A DNA stretch of 64,000 bases from Chersky-267 sp034666965 (GTDB lineage: Bacteria > Chloroflexota > Limnocylindria > Limnocylindrales > CSP1-4), in the NCBI GenBank assembly GCA_034666965.1, contig JAXDKT010000161.1:5878-69877 (forward strand), read 5' to 3'. The translations under genes and the position numbers were made by a program. Under the pieces are notes generated by a model that worked only from the letters and a program-made list of their open reading frames with translations, ran no database searches and was not told the DNA's origin. Every line of letters begins with the position of its first letter. Positions within the stretch are counted from its first letter, which is position 1. Shown here piece by piece: positions 22,667 to 31,182 of the stretch.

Positions 22667-24132
22667 GAGACGAGTGCCCTGGCGGCGTCCTCGACCACGC
22701 GCACGAGGGGGCCGGGGTAGAGCCCCAGCAGGACGGTCAGGATCGCGGTCCCGGCCAGGCCCAGTCGGAGCAGGCCGCTCTTCTCGACCGCGGGCACGTC
22801 CTTGCCCTCGCGCATGTACATGTAGACCACGACGCGCAGGTAGTAGAACGCAGCGACCGCGGCGTTGAGCACCAAGATGACCGCCAGGATCCCGGCCGGG
22901 CCGCCAGCCTCGACGGCGGCCAGGACCACGTAGGCCTTGGCCAGGAACCCGGCCGTCGGCGGGATGCCCGTCAGCGACAGCAGGAAGAGGGTCATCAGGA
23001 GCGCCAGGGCCGGCTCGCGCCGGCCCAGACCCGCGAACGTCTCGATCGCGCTCGACACGCCCCGCCGGCGCTGGAGCGCGGCGACCACGGCGAACGCGCC
23101 CAGGTTCATGAAGCTGTAGGCGGCGCCGTAGTAGAGCAGGCCCTCGAGCCCGGCAATGCTCGAGTGGGGGCTGGCCCAGGCGGCCAGTCCCACGAGCATG
23201 TAGCCGGTATGCGCGATCGACGAGTAGGCCAGCATGCGCTTGACGTTGTCCTGGCTGATCGCGACGAGGTTGCCGAGCGTCATGGTGACCGTGGCCAGGA
23301 CCACGATGACCATCAGCCAGTCCTCGCGAAGCGGCCCCAGGGCGCCAACGAACAGGCGCAGGATGAGCGCAAACGCACCGATCTTGGGCCCGACCGACAG
23401 ATAGCCGGTCACCGGGGTGGGCGAGCCCTGGTACGCGTCCGGGGTCCAGTAATGGAACGGCACGGCGGCGATCTTGAAGGCCACGCCGGTTGTCAGGAAG
23501 GCCAGGCCCATGGCCAGCCCCGCCGACAGCGGGGCGGTTCCGGCCACGATCTTGCCCAGCTCGGTCGCCACGACGTCAACCCGGGTCGAGCCGGTCAGGC
23601 CCCATATGAAGGCGAGGCCGAACAGGAAGATGGCTGAGCTGAACGAGCCCAACAGGAAGTACTTGATGGCACCCTCGGTCGACAACGCGTCGCGCTTGGC
23701 GAAGCCGGCCAGCAGATAGCCCGGCAGGACCATCAGCTCGAGACCCAGGAACAGCACCAGGAGGTCAGCCGCGGCCGAGATGAGGAGGGCCCCGCTCATG
23801 GCGAAGATGAGCACCGCCGCGAACTCGGCCAGGGGCAGGTCGCGCGCCGCGAGATAGTCCTTGGCGAAGACGATCGTCAACGCGACGACGGCCACGAAGA
23901 GCAGATCCAGGAATGTGGTCAGGGCGTCGAGCCGATAGGACCCTCCGAATGCCTCGCCCGGGGTCGCTCCGGTGATCAGGGTCACGATCGCCACCCCGGC
24001 CAGCCCGGCGAGGCTGATCGCAAGCGTCGCCCGGCGCGACCCCGGCACGATCAGGTCGACCACGATCAGCGCACCGGCGACGAGGACCGCCGCTACGAAC
24101 GGCGCGATCGTGGTCAGGTCCTGGACGGTCAT
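22663..24132 (-). CDS. nuoN: NADH-quinone oxidoreductase subunit N
   Basis: A 489-residue antiporter-like proton-pumping subunit of complex I with about 14 transmembrane helices. Family blocks are visible: LLISAAADLLVLFLGLELM, LPGYLLAGFAKRDALSTEGA, KYFLLGSFSSAIFLFGLA, KIAAVPFHYWTPDAYQGSP and MLAYSSIAHTGYMLVG. The TM5-type glutamate (LGLELM) and the TM7 lysine (FKIAAVP) expected for the proton path are present. It is the last gene of the nuo operon, 15 bases after nuoM. Confidence 0.96.
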   Translation of the reverse strand: MTVQDLTTIAPFVAAVLVAGALIVVDLIVPGSRRATLAISLAGLAGVAIVTLITGATPGEAFGGSYRLDALTTFLDLLFVAVVALTIVFAKDYLAARDLPLAEFAAVLIFAMSGALLISAAADLLVLFLGLELMVLPGYLLAGFAKRDALSTEGAIKYFLLGSFSSAIFLFGLAFIWGLTGSTRVDVVATELGKIVAGTAPLSAGLAMGLAFLTTGVAFKIAAVPFHYWTPDAYQGSPTPVTGYLSVGPKIGAFALILRLFVGALGPLREDWLMVIVVLATVTMTLGNLVAISQDNVKRMLAYSSIAHTGYMLVGLAAWASPHSSIAGLEGLLYYGAAYSFMNLGAFAVVAALQRRRGVSSAIETFAGLGRREPALALLMTLFLLSLTGIPPTAGFLAKAYVVLAAVEAGGPAGILAVILVLNAAVAAFYYLRVVVYMYMREGKDVPAVEKSGLLRLGLAGTAILTVLLGLYPGPLVRVVEDAARALVS

Positions 24133-24147
24133 GGTCGGTGGGCTCCC

Positions 24148-25704
24148 TTACCGGACCAGCACGTGGAATGCGGCCACGGTGCCGCCCTGGACGCTCTCGA
24201 GGACGGTCGTCACCGACGTCTGGACCAGGTTCAGGATGAGACCGGGGAACAGTCCGAAGACGACGATCAGGGCCCCCAGCGGGGCGAGGGTGAGCAGCTC
24301 GACCGGACGGATGTCGGTCAGGTGGCCGCCCAGCCCCGTCAGGAACTCCGACAGCTCGCCGGTGAACAGCCGCTGGAACATCCACAGCAGGTACGCGGCG
24401 GCCAGGATCATGCACGAGGTCGCGACCGCGGCCACGTAGGGGTTGGCCGTGAAGGCGCCGACCAGGACGAGGAACTCGCCGACGAAGCCGGACAGGCCGG
24501 GCAGGCCCACGCTCGCGAACACGAAGAAGCCGAACGCCGCGGCATAGACCGGGGTCCGGCCCGCCAGGCCGCCGAGCTTGGCGATCGTCCGGTCGTGGGT
24601 TCGCTCGTAGATCACCCCGACCAGCAGGAACAGGGCCCCGGTGATCAGTCCGTGGTTGACCATCTGCAGGATCGCGCCCTGCATGCCCTGCTCCTGAAAC
24701 ACGAAGATCCCCAGGGTCACGAAGCCCATGTGGCTGACCGACGAATAGGCGATGAGCTTCTTGAGGTCCGGCTGGACCAGGGCCACGATCGCGCCGTAGA
24801 TGATCGCGATGAGGCTGAGCACGATGATCCACGGCGCAAAGGTCCGGGCCGCATCCGGGAACAGCGGCAGCGCGAACCGGATGAAGCCGTAGGCGCCGAG
24901 CTTGAGCATGATCGCGGCGAGGATCACCGAGCCCGCCGTGGGAGCCTCGACGTGGGCATCCGGCAGCCAGGTGTGGAACGGGAACATCGGGACCTTGATG
25001 GCGAAGGCCAGGAAGAAGGCCAGGAAGGCGAACAGCTGGAGGCCGTTGGCGAAGCCGACGGTCCCGGCGAACGTCCGCAGCGACTCGAAGTCAAAGGCAT
25101 TGGTCCACGAGCCAGTCGCGGCCTGGTAGGTGTAGGCGGTGGCCAGGATGGCGACCAGCATCAGGAGCGAGCCGACCAGCGTGTAGAGCACGAACTTGAT
25201 GGTCGCGTAGATCCGGTTCGATCCGCCCCAGATCCCGATGATCAGGTACATCGGGACGAGGACGACCTCCCAGAACACGTAGAACAGGAACAGATCGAGG
25301 GCCACGAACACGCCGATCAGCCCGACCTCGAGGATGAGGAACGAGATCATGTATTCCTTGAGGCGCTCCTTGATCGGGCCGAACGAAGCCAGGATGCTGA
25401 TCCACGACAGGGTCGTGGTCAGGACCACCAGGACCGCGCCCAGCCCGTCGACCCCGACCTTGTACTGGACTCCGAAGACGGGGATCCAGTCAACCCGCTC
25501 GACATACGAGAAGCCGCTCGCCAGGGGGTCGAACCCGATCAGCATCAGCAGCGACAGCCCGAACGACACGAAGGCCGCGCCCAGGGCGGTCCAGCGCACG
25601 GCGCGTTCGTTGCCCTTGGGGATGAACGCGATGATCAGCGCCCCCACGAGGGGGACGAACGTGACCAGGCTGAGCAGCGGCAGGCTCGACCCCTCGACGA
25701 TCAT
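24148..25704 (-). CDS. nuoM: NADH-quinone oxidoreductase subunit M
   Basis: A 518-residue antiporter-like proton-pumping subunit. Conserved blocks: LFLFYVFWEVVLVPMYLIIG with the TM5 glutamate, KVPMFPFHTWLPDAHVEAPT with the TM7 lysine, GSVILAAIMLKLGAYGFIRF, LKKLIAYSSVSHMGFVTLG and VNHGLITGALFLLVGVIYER. The ATG at 25704 overlaps the nuoL stop as ATGA. The frame stays open far upstream inside nuoL, but that extension is not coding. All proton-path residues I can recognise are intact, so membrane-arm pumping looks normal in contrast to the altered peripheral arm. Confidence 0.97.
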   Translation of the reverse strand: MIVEGSSLPLLSLVTFVPLVGALIIAFIPKGNERAVRWTALGAAFVSFGLSLLMLIGFDPLASGFSYVERVDWIPVFGVQYKVGVDGLGAVLVVLTTTLSWISILASFGPIKERLKEYMISFLILEVGLIGVFVALDLFLFYVFWEVVLVPMYLIIGIWGGSNRIYATIKFVLYTLVGSLLMLVAILATAYTYQAATGSWTNAFDFESLRTFAGTVGFANGLQLFAFLAFFLAFAIKVPMFPFHTWLPDAHVEAPTAGSVILAAIMLKLGAYGFIRFALPLFPDAARTFAPWIIVLSLIAIIYGAIVALVQPDLKKLIAYSSVSHMGFVTLGIFVFQEQGMQGAILQMVNHGLITGALFLLVGVIYERTHDRTIAKLGGLAGRTPVYAAAFGFFVFASVGLPGLSGFVGEFLVLVGAFTANPYVAAVATSCMILAAAYLLWMFQRLFTGELSEFLTGLGGHLTDIRPVELLTLAPLGALIVVFGLFPGLILNLVQTSVTTVLESVQGGTVAAFHVLVR

Positions 25705-27680
25705 CGGCCGCTCACGATCACGAGGTACGAGCCGGCCATCACGATGAGCCCGATGGCGATCCCCAGGGCGTAGTTCTGGACCCGTCCCGTCTGGACCCGG
25801 CGCAGACCCGTGCCGAGCCCGCGGGCGAGCGCCCCCAGCCCGTTGACGGTGCCGTCCACGATCGTTCGGTCGAACCACCAGCAGGCCGTCGCGATCCGCC
25901 CGCCGACCCGGATGAAGAGCAGGTCGTTGAGCTCGTCGAACCACCACTTGTTGAGGGACGCGCGGTACAGGAAGCGGGTCGCGGCGTTCGCCTCGGCGAT
26001 GGCGGTGACCTGCTCCGGACGCGGCGCCCGACGCAGGCCGAGCAGCTCGACTCCGAAGAAGTGCCAGGCGACCAGGATGCCGACGGTGGCGATGCCGACG
26101 CTGGCCAGGATCAGCGCCCCGTCGATCCCGAACAGGCTGAACGCCGCCTCCGGATGGCCCGAGGCCGCGAGCGTCTCGGCAAAGACCGGCTCGAGCCAGG
26201 TGTGGATGAGGCTGTTCCCGAAGGGCAGACCCAGGACCAAGCCCAGGAAGATCGTGGGGATGGCCAGGATCACCAGGGGCACCGTCATCGACGGCGGCGA
26301 CTCGTGGACCAGGGGCTCGATCTCGGGCGCGACATGGCTCGGGCCCCAGAAGGTCATGCCCATCAGCCGGAACATGTAGAAGGCGGTCATCCCGGCGACC
26401 ACGAAACCGATCGCCCACACGACCAGGAAGCCGTTCTTGAACGCCTCGGCCAGGATCTCGTCCTTGCTGAAGAAGCCCGCCAGGGGTGGGATGCCCGCGA
26501 TCGCCAGCGAGCCGATGAGCGTCGTCCAGTACGTGATCGGGATCCTTCGCCACAGGCCGCCCATCCGGCGCATGTCCTGCTCTTCGTGGACGGCGTGGAT
26601 GACCGAGCCCGAATCGAGGAAGAGGAGGCCCTTGAAGAAGCCATGGGCCATCAGGTGGAAGATTGCGGCGGTCCACGCCCCGACTCCCAGCGCCGCGAAC
26701 ATGTAGCCGAGCTGGGACAGGGTCGAGTAGGCCAGCACGCGCTTGATGTCGGTCTGGGTGAAGGCGATCGAGGCGGCCAGGATCGCGGTGAAGATGCCGA
26801 TCGCGGCGACCACGACCATCGCGCTCTGGGCGTGGCCGAAGATCGGGTTGGCCCGAGCCACCAGGTAGACCCCGGCGTTGACCATCGTCGCGGCGTGGAT
26901 CAGGGCCGAGACCGGGGTGGGCCCCTCCATCGCGTCGGGCAGCCAGACGTGGAGCGGGAACTGGGCGCTCTTGCCGGCCGCCCCGCAGAACACCAGCAGG
27001 GCGATGGCCGTGATCGTGGGCTGGTCGAGCTCGCCGATCCGGGCCAGGACCTCCTGGACATTGAGCGTCCCGAGGCTGACGAAGATGAGCATGATCCCGA
27101 GGGCGAAGCCGACGTCACCCACCCGGTTGACGATGAATGCCTTCTTGCTGGCCAGCGCGGCGCTGCGTTTGCGGTACCAGAAGCCGATGAGCAGGTAGCT
27201 CGACAGACCGACCAGCTCCCAGGCCACGAAGATCACCAGGAAGTTGTCGGCAAGGACGAGCAGGAGCATCGAGAACATGAACAGGTTGAGGTAGGCAAAG
27301 AAGCGCCACGTGCCCGGGTCGTGGCTCATGTACCCGATCGAATAGATGTGGACGAGCATCCCGATCGTGGTCACCACGATGAGCAGGCAAGCCGTCAGCG
27401 CGTCGACGTGGAAGCCGGCCTCCACCACGAACTTGCCGGCCGGGATCCACTGCCACAGGCCGATCGAGTGGCCGTGCTCCCCGAACGGCTCGGCCCGGCC
27501 AAGGGCCGCGGCCGCGACGACCATCGCGGCCACCCAGCTGACGACCACGGCGCCGATCGGCAGCGCGCTCGCAGCATTGCGGCCGGAGCGGGCCTGCAGC
27601 CGCCGCCCGAACAGGGCGGTGAAGGCGAAACCGGCGAGGGGCAGCGTCGGAACGATCAGGATGAGGAGGTCGTAGGGCAT
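25701..27680 (-). CDS. nuoL: NADH-quinone oxidoreductase subunit L
   Basis: A 659-residue subunit of the complex I membrane arm with the long lateral helix expected at the C-terminus. Conserved segments: VIFVAWELVGLSSYLLIGFW (TM5 glutamate), KSAQFPLHVWLPDAMEGPTP (TM7 lysine), VSALIHAATMVNAGVYLVAR, IKRVLAYSTLSQLGYM and HLMAHGFFKGLLFLDSGSVI. Length is normal for NuoL. It begins three bases after nuoK and overlaps nuoM by four bases, so it is part of the same transcript. Confidence 0.97.
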   Translation of the reverse strand: MPYDLLILIVPTLPLAGFAFTALFGRRLQARSGRNAASALPIGAVVVSWVAAMVVAAAALGRAEPFGEHGHSIGLWQWIPAGKFVVEAGFHVDALTACLLIVVTTIGMLVHIYSIGYMSHDPGTWRFFAYLNLFMFSMLLLVLADNFLVIFVAWELVGLSSYLLIGFWYRKRSAALASKKAFIVNRVGDVGFALGIMLIFVSLGTLNVQEVLARIGELDQPTITAIALLVFCGAAGKSAQFPLHVWLPDAMEGPTPVSALIHAATMVNAGVYLVARANPIFGHAQSAMVVVAAIGIFTAILAASIAFTQTDIKRVLAYSTLSQLGYMFAALGVGAWTAAIFHLMAHGFFKGLLFLDSGSVIHAVHEEQDMRRMGGLWRRIPITYWTTLIGSLAIAGIPPLAGFFSKDEILAEAFKNGFLVVWAIGFVVAGMTAFYMFRLMGMTFWGPSHVAPEIEPLVHESPPSMTVPLVILAIPTIFLGLVLGLPFGNSLIHTWLEPVFAETLAASGHPEAAFSLFGIDGALILASVGIATVGILVAWHFFGVELLGLRRAPRPEQVTAIAEANAATRFLYRASLNKWWFDELNDLLFIRVGGRIATACWWFDRTIVDGTVNGLGALARGLGTGLRRVQTGRVQNYALGIAIGLIVMAGSYLVIVSGR

Positions 27681-27683
27681 CGG

Positions 27684-27995
27684 CTACTGCCGCATCGCGT
27701 CGTACTCGTCGACCAGCGGCGTCCGCCGGTTGCGGAAGATGGCGATCACGATGGCCAGCCCGACGGTCGCCTCGCCGGCCGCCACGGCGATCACGATCAG
27801 GGCAATGATCGATCCCTGCTCGCGCAGGAGCGGGTTGAACGCCCCGAAGGCGACGATCGCCAGGTTGACGGCGTTGAGCATCAGCTCGATTGACATGAGC
27901 ATGCTGATCGCGTTGCGGCGGGCCAGGAAGCCGAACGTGCCGATGCAGAACAGCAGCGCCGACAGGATCAGGTAGGCGTCCAGCGAGTTGATCAT
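27684..27995 (-). CDS. nuoK: NADH-quinone oxidoreductase subunit K
   Basis: A 103-residue, three-helix membrane subunit. The key blocks are ISMLMSIELMLNAVNLAIVAF with the conserved buried glutamate, and IALIVIAVAAGEATVGLAIV with the second glutamate. Length is typical. The ATG at 27995 overlaps the nuoJ stop as ATGA; the frame continuing upstream into nuoJ is not used. It lies at the junction between the quinone module and the antiporter subunits in complex I. Confidence 0.96.
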   Translation of the reverse strand: MINSLDAYLILSALLFCIGTFGFLARRNAISMLMSIELMLNAVNLAIVAFGAFNPLLREQGSIIALIVIAVAAGEATVGLAIVIAIFRNRRTPLVDEYDAMRQ

Positions 27996-28543
27996 CCGCG
28001 GTCGGTCGCTTCCCCCTGGTCGAGCTCGCGCTTGGCCAGGTAGATGCCACCGATCACGGCGGCCAGGAGCAGGACGCTGACGACCTCGAACGGCAGCACG
28101 AAATCCCGGAACAGGATCCGGGCCAGCTCCGCGGTCCCCACCTGGAGCCGTTCCGCCGCCGCCCCCCAGTCGGTGGCACCGATGACCAGGACCAGGATCA
28201 GCGCCAGGATCACGGCCAGGATCGCCGCCGGGACGGCCTGGGTCTGGAACACCAGCCGGACCGGGGCGGCCTTGGTCTGGGTGAGCATGATCGCGAACAG
28301 GACCAGGACGCTGATGGCGCCGATGTAGATGAGCACCTGAGCGCCGGCGATGAGCGGCGCGCCGAGGATCACGTAGATCCCGGCCAGCGCCCCGAAGCAC
28401 ACGATCATCGCCAGGCCGCAGCGGATGATGTCGCGCATCACCACGACCAGCAGGCCCGAGCCCAGGAGCAGCGCGGCGAAGGCCAGGAACAGGAGGTCGT
28501 TCCAGCTCAGCCCGATGAACGGGATCGTGTCCGGGATCGCCAC
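27992..28543 (-). CDS. nuoJ: NADH-quinone oxidoreductase subunit J
   Basis: A 183-residue membrane subunit with about five helices. The conserved third helix region is QVLIYIGAISVLVLFAIML, the flexible pi-bulge helix of NuoJ/ND6 that takes part in coupling. It is preceded by LAGIYVILGAPLIA and followed by a last helix with VVSVLLLAAVIGGIYLAK. The start lies 18 bases after the fused flavoprotein subunit stop. Confidence 0.95.
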   Translation of the reverse strand: MAIPDTIPFIGLSWNDLLFLAFAALLLGSGLLVVVMRDIIRCGLAMIVCFGALAGIYVILGAPLIAGAQVLIYIGAISVLVLFAIMLTQTKAAPVRLVFQTQAVPAAILAVILALILVLVIGATDWGAAAERLQVGTAELARILFRDFVLPFEVVSVLLLAAVIGGIYLAKRELDQGEATDRG

Positions 28544-28561
28544 CGCGCCCTCCTTCCTCGG

Positions 28562-31171
28562 CTACTCGTGGTGGGCGTGGCGGCCGCCCGCGCCACCGTG
28601 CCCATTCCCGCCATGGGCGCCGCCGTGCCCGTTGGGGCCGTTGGGACCGGCGGCGATCGACGGTGGCAGGACCGGCAGCAGCCGGCTCGGGTCGGGCAGG
28701 CGACCGGCGACCCGGGCTCGCTCCATCCAGTCCGCCTCGCGCCGGATGTAGGTCGCCTCGGTCTCCATGTCGACCGCGGCCAGGGCGATGAGGTCGATCA
28801 TCGGCTCTTCCCGGCTGGTATGCGACAGCTCGAACTGATCGCTGTGGCGCAGGGCGTCATAGGGGCAGGCGTCGACGCAGATGCCGCACAGGATGCAGCG
28901 GCTCTCGTCGACCTCGTACTTCTCCAGGACCCGCGGCTTGGGCATCAGCGCCCCGGTCGGACAGGTCTCCGCGCAGCGCCCGCACGACACGCACGGCGTG
29001 TCGTTGAGGCTCATGTCGAGGGGTGTCGTCACCAGCGTGTCGAAGCCGATTCTCATGAAGTCGTAGCAGGCCGCGCCGACGACCTCGGAGCAGACCTGGG
29101 CGCAGCGGCCGCAGTCGATGCAGCGCGACGGCTCGCGCAGGATGAACGCGTGGCTGTCGTCCCGGATGTAGTCGTGGTTGACCCCGGTGAACCGGTTCTC
29201 GGTGACGCTCCGGTAGCCGGCGCCCTGGTGATACGCGGGCTCGAGCGTCTTGAGGGTGGTCCCGTACTCGATCCCGAGCCGGCGCAGGTCGCAGAAGCCG
29301 ATCGCCTCGCAGGTGCACTGGAGACAGCGGGTCGACTCGGCCACGGCCTCGGCCGGCGTGTAGGGGATCTCGTACTCGACGTAGCTCTTGTTCCGGATCT
29401 CGGCGTCCATCGCCTTCATCCGGTAGCGAGGCTCCTTGACCTCGCTGGTGAAGGGCACGATCGACAGGAACTCGGGCTGCGGCTCGGCCAGGGTCTGGCG
29501 GGTCTTGATCGTCGACAGGTCGAGACCCTTGAGATAGGCGTCGGCGGCGTATGACGCCCGGCGGCCCTCCGCGATGGCCTGCACGACCGTCGCCGCGCCG
29601 ATCCGGACGTCGCCCGTCCCGAACACGCCCGCTCGGTCGGTCTCGAAGGTGACCGCGTCGGCCTTCAGCCGGCGCTGCTTGGTGGGCTGGGGCCCCTCGG
29701 AGCCGGGCCCGATCCAGGACAGGTCGGGGCCCTGGCCGATGGCCAGCAGGACCCGATCGCAGTCGATCGTGAACTCGGTCCCGGGCATCGGCTCCGGCCG
29801 ACGCCTTCCGGAGGCGTCCGCTTCGCCCAGCTTGTTGCGGATGAACTCGACCCCGGTCACCTTGCCGGCCTCATCGACGATGACCCGGGTGGGAGCGGCC
29901 TGGAAGATGGCCTGGACGCCTTCTTCGATGGCCTCGTGGACCTCGTTCGCGGCCGGCATGTCCTTCATGTCCCGGCGGTAGACCAAGGTCACCTCGCCGG
30001 CCCCCTGGCGGATCGACGTCCGCGAGCAGTCCATCGAGGTGAAGCCACCGCCGATGACCACGACCCGCTTGCCGGCGTGACCCGGGTAGGGCAGGCCGAG
30101 GGTCGCGGTCTGGAGGTACTCCAGCCCGTCGATCACGCCATCGGCATCCTCGTTGGGAACCCCCAGCTTGTTGGTGTCGTAGCAGCCGATCGCGACCAGG
30201 ACCGCATCGAAGCCTTGGCCCTGCAGGTCGTCGAGGGTGAAGTCGCGCCCGAGACCCTGACCGCACACGATCTTGCCGCCGAGCCGCGTCACCGACTCGT
30301 ACTCGGCCTCGAGGACCTCGACCTTGGGCAGACGATACTGGGGGATCCCGTAGCGGAGCATCCCGCCGGGCGCCGCGTCGCGCTCGAAGACGGTCACCTC
30401 GTGGCCGGCCAGGAGGAGGTAGTAGGCGGCGCTCATGCCGGCCGGACCGGAGCCGATGACGGCGGCCCGTCGGCCACTCCTGGCCTGGGGCTCGAAGGGC
30501 AGCGGCGGATCCAGTCCGTCATCGAGCATCGCCTTGAGGACCTGGTCGCCGGCGTAGCGGTGGCTGTCCCGGATGGCGATCGCCTCGTCGACCTCGTCGC
30601 GCCGGCAGTGCTCCTCGCAGGGCGCCGGGCAGACCCGGCCGAGCACGCTCGGGAAGGGGATCGTCCGCTTGAAGATCCGGGTCGACTCGCGCCAGTCGCC
30701 CTCGGCGTTCTGCTTGAGGAAGCCCGGGATGTCGATGTGGCTGGGGCACTTGTTCTGGCACGGCGGCAGGCAGTAGGCGTTGTGGTCGCTGAAGATCAGC
30801 TCGAGGTTGGTCGCCCGCAACCGGCGCAGCTCCTCGGTCTGGGTCTGGACCTTCATGTCCGGCTCGCACGCTCGCGAGCAGCTGATCGGCGGACACTCCT
30901 CCCCCTCGACCTCGACCACGCACATCCGGCACGCGCCAAAGCCGGGCAGCTTGGGTTCGTAGCACAGGGTCGGGATCTCGATCCCGTTGTCGCGACAGAC
31001 CTCCAGGATGGTCTGCCCCGCGTGACCATCGACGACCCGGCCGTCGACCTCGATTCGGAAGCCGGGACTGGCCTGCGGCCGCTGCGGCGCCGGGGTCGTC
31101 AGGAGCCGTTCGGCAAGCGAATCCGGCTGGTCCTGGGGCTGGGCGTCGGGTCTGATGATCAGGTCGGTCAT
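28562..31171 (-). CDS. Fused complex I electron-input subunit: 2Fe-2S + GltD-like flavoprotein + ferredoxin domains (replaces NuoG)
   Basis: An 869-residue fusion in the NuoG position. In order: a plant-type 2Fe-2S domain (Cys70, Cys81, Cys84, Cys98); a GltD-type Fe-S helical domain (NAYCLPPCQNKCPSHIDIPG, VCPAPCEEHC); an FAD fold (GSGPAG at 240-245); an NAD(P) fold (VVIGGGFTSMD near 371-381); the FAD-closing GVFGTGDVRIG; Fe-S clusters at Cys684/687/690/694 and Cys727/730/733/737; and a last CILCGICVDACP cluster (Cys759-769). The stretch after that last cluster (DALRHSDQFELSHTSREEPM) resembles the C-terminal half of NuoI. There is no molybdopterin-type domain as in normal NuoG. The tail is G/H-rich. 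The GltD part implies its own NAD(P)H or ferredoxin-linked flavin site in complex I. Confidence 0.85.
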   Translation of the reverse strand: MTDLIIRPDAQPQDQPDSLAERLLTTPAPQRPQASPGFRIEVDGRVVDGHAGQTILEVCRDNGIEIPTLCYEPKLPGFGACRMCVVEVEGEECPPISCSRACEPDMKVQTQTEELRRLRATNLELIFSDHNAYCLPPCQNKCPSHIDIPGFLKQNAEGDWRESTRIFKRTIPFPSVLGRVCPAPCEEHCRRDEVDEAIAIRDSHRYAGDQVLKAMLDDGLDPPLPFEPQARSGRRAAVIGSGPAGMSAAYYLLLAGHEVTVFERDAAPGGMLRYGIPQYRLPKVEVLEAEYESVTRLGGKIVCGQGLGRDFTLDDLQGQGFDAVLVAIGCYDTNKLGVPNEDADGVIDGLEYLQTATLGLPYPGHAGKRVVVIGGGFTSMDCSRTSIRQGAGEVTLVYRRDMKDMPAANEVHEAIEEGVQAIFQAAPTRVIVDEAGKVTGVEFIRNKLGEADASGRRRPEPMPGTEFTIDCDRVLLAIGQGPDLSWIGPGSEGPQPTKQRRLKADAVTFETDRAGVFGTGDVRIGAATVVQAIAEGRRASYAADAYLKGLDLSTIKTRQTLAEPQPEFLSIVPFTSEVKEPRYRMKAMDAEIRNKSYVEYEIPYTPAEAVAESTRCLQCTCEAIGFCDLRRLGIEYGTTLKTLEPAYHQGAGYRSVTENRFTGVNHDYIRDDSHAFILREPSRCIDCGRCAQVCSEVVGAACYDFMRIGFDTLVTTPLDMSLNDTPCVSCGRCAETCPTGALMPKPRVLEKYEVDESRCILCGICVDACPYDALRHSDQFELSHTSREEPMIDLIALAAVDMETEATYIRREADWMERARVAGRLPDPSRLLPVLPPSIAAGPNGPNGHGGAHGGNGHGGAGGRHAHHE

Positions 31172-31182
31172 CGGGCGCCTCG

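Noticed and set aside
28562..31171. Possibility that the flavoprotein fusion is a glutamate synthase small subunit (GltD).
   Set aside because: The N-terminal 2Fe-2S domain, C-terminal NuoG/NuoI-like clusters and position inside the nuo operon do not fit GltD; no gltB is present.
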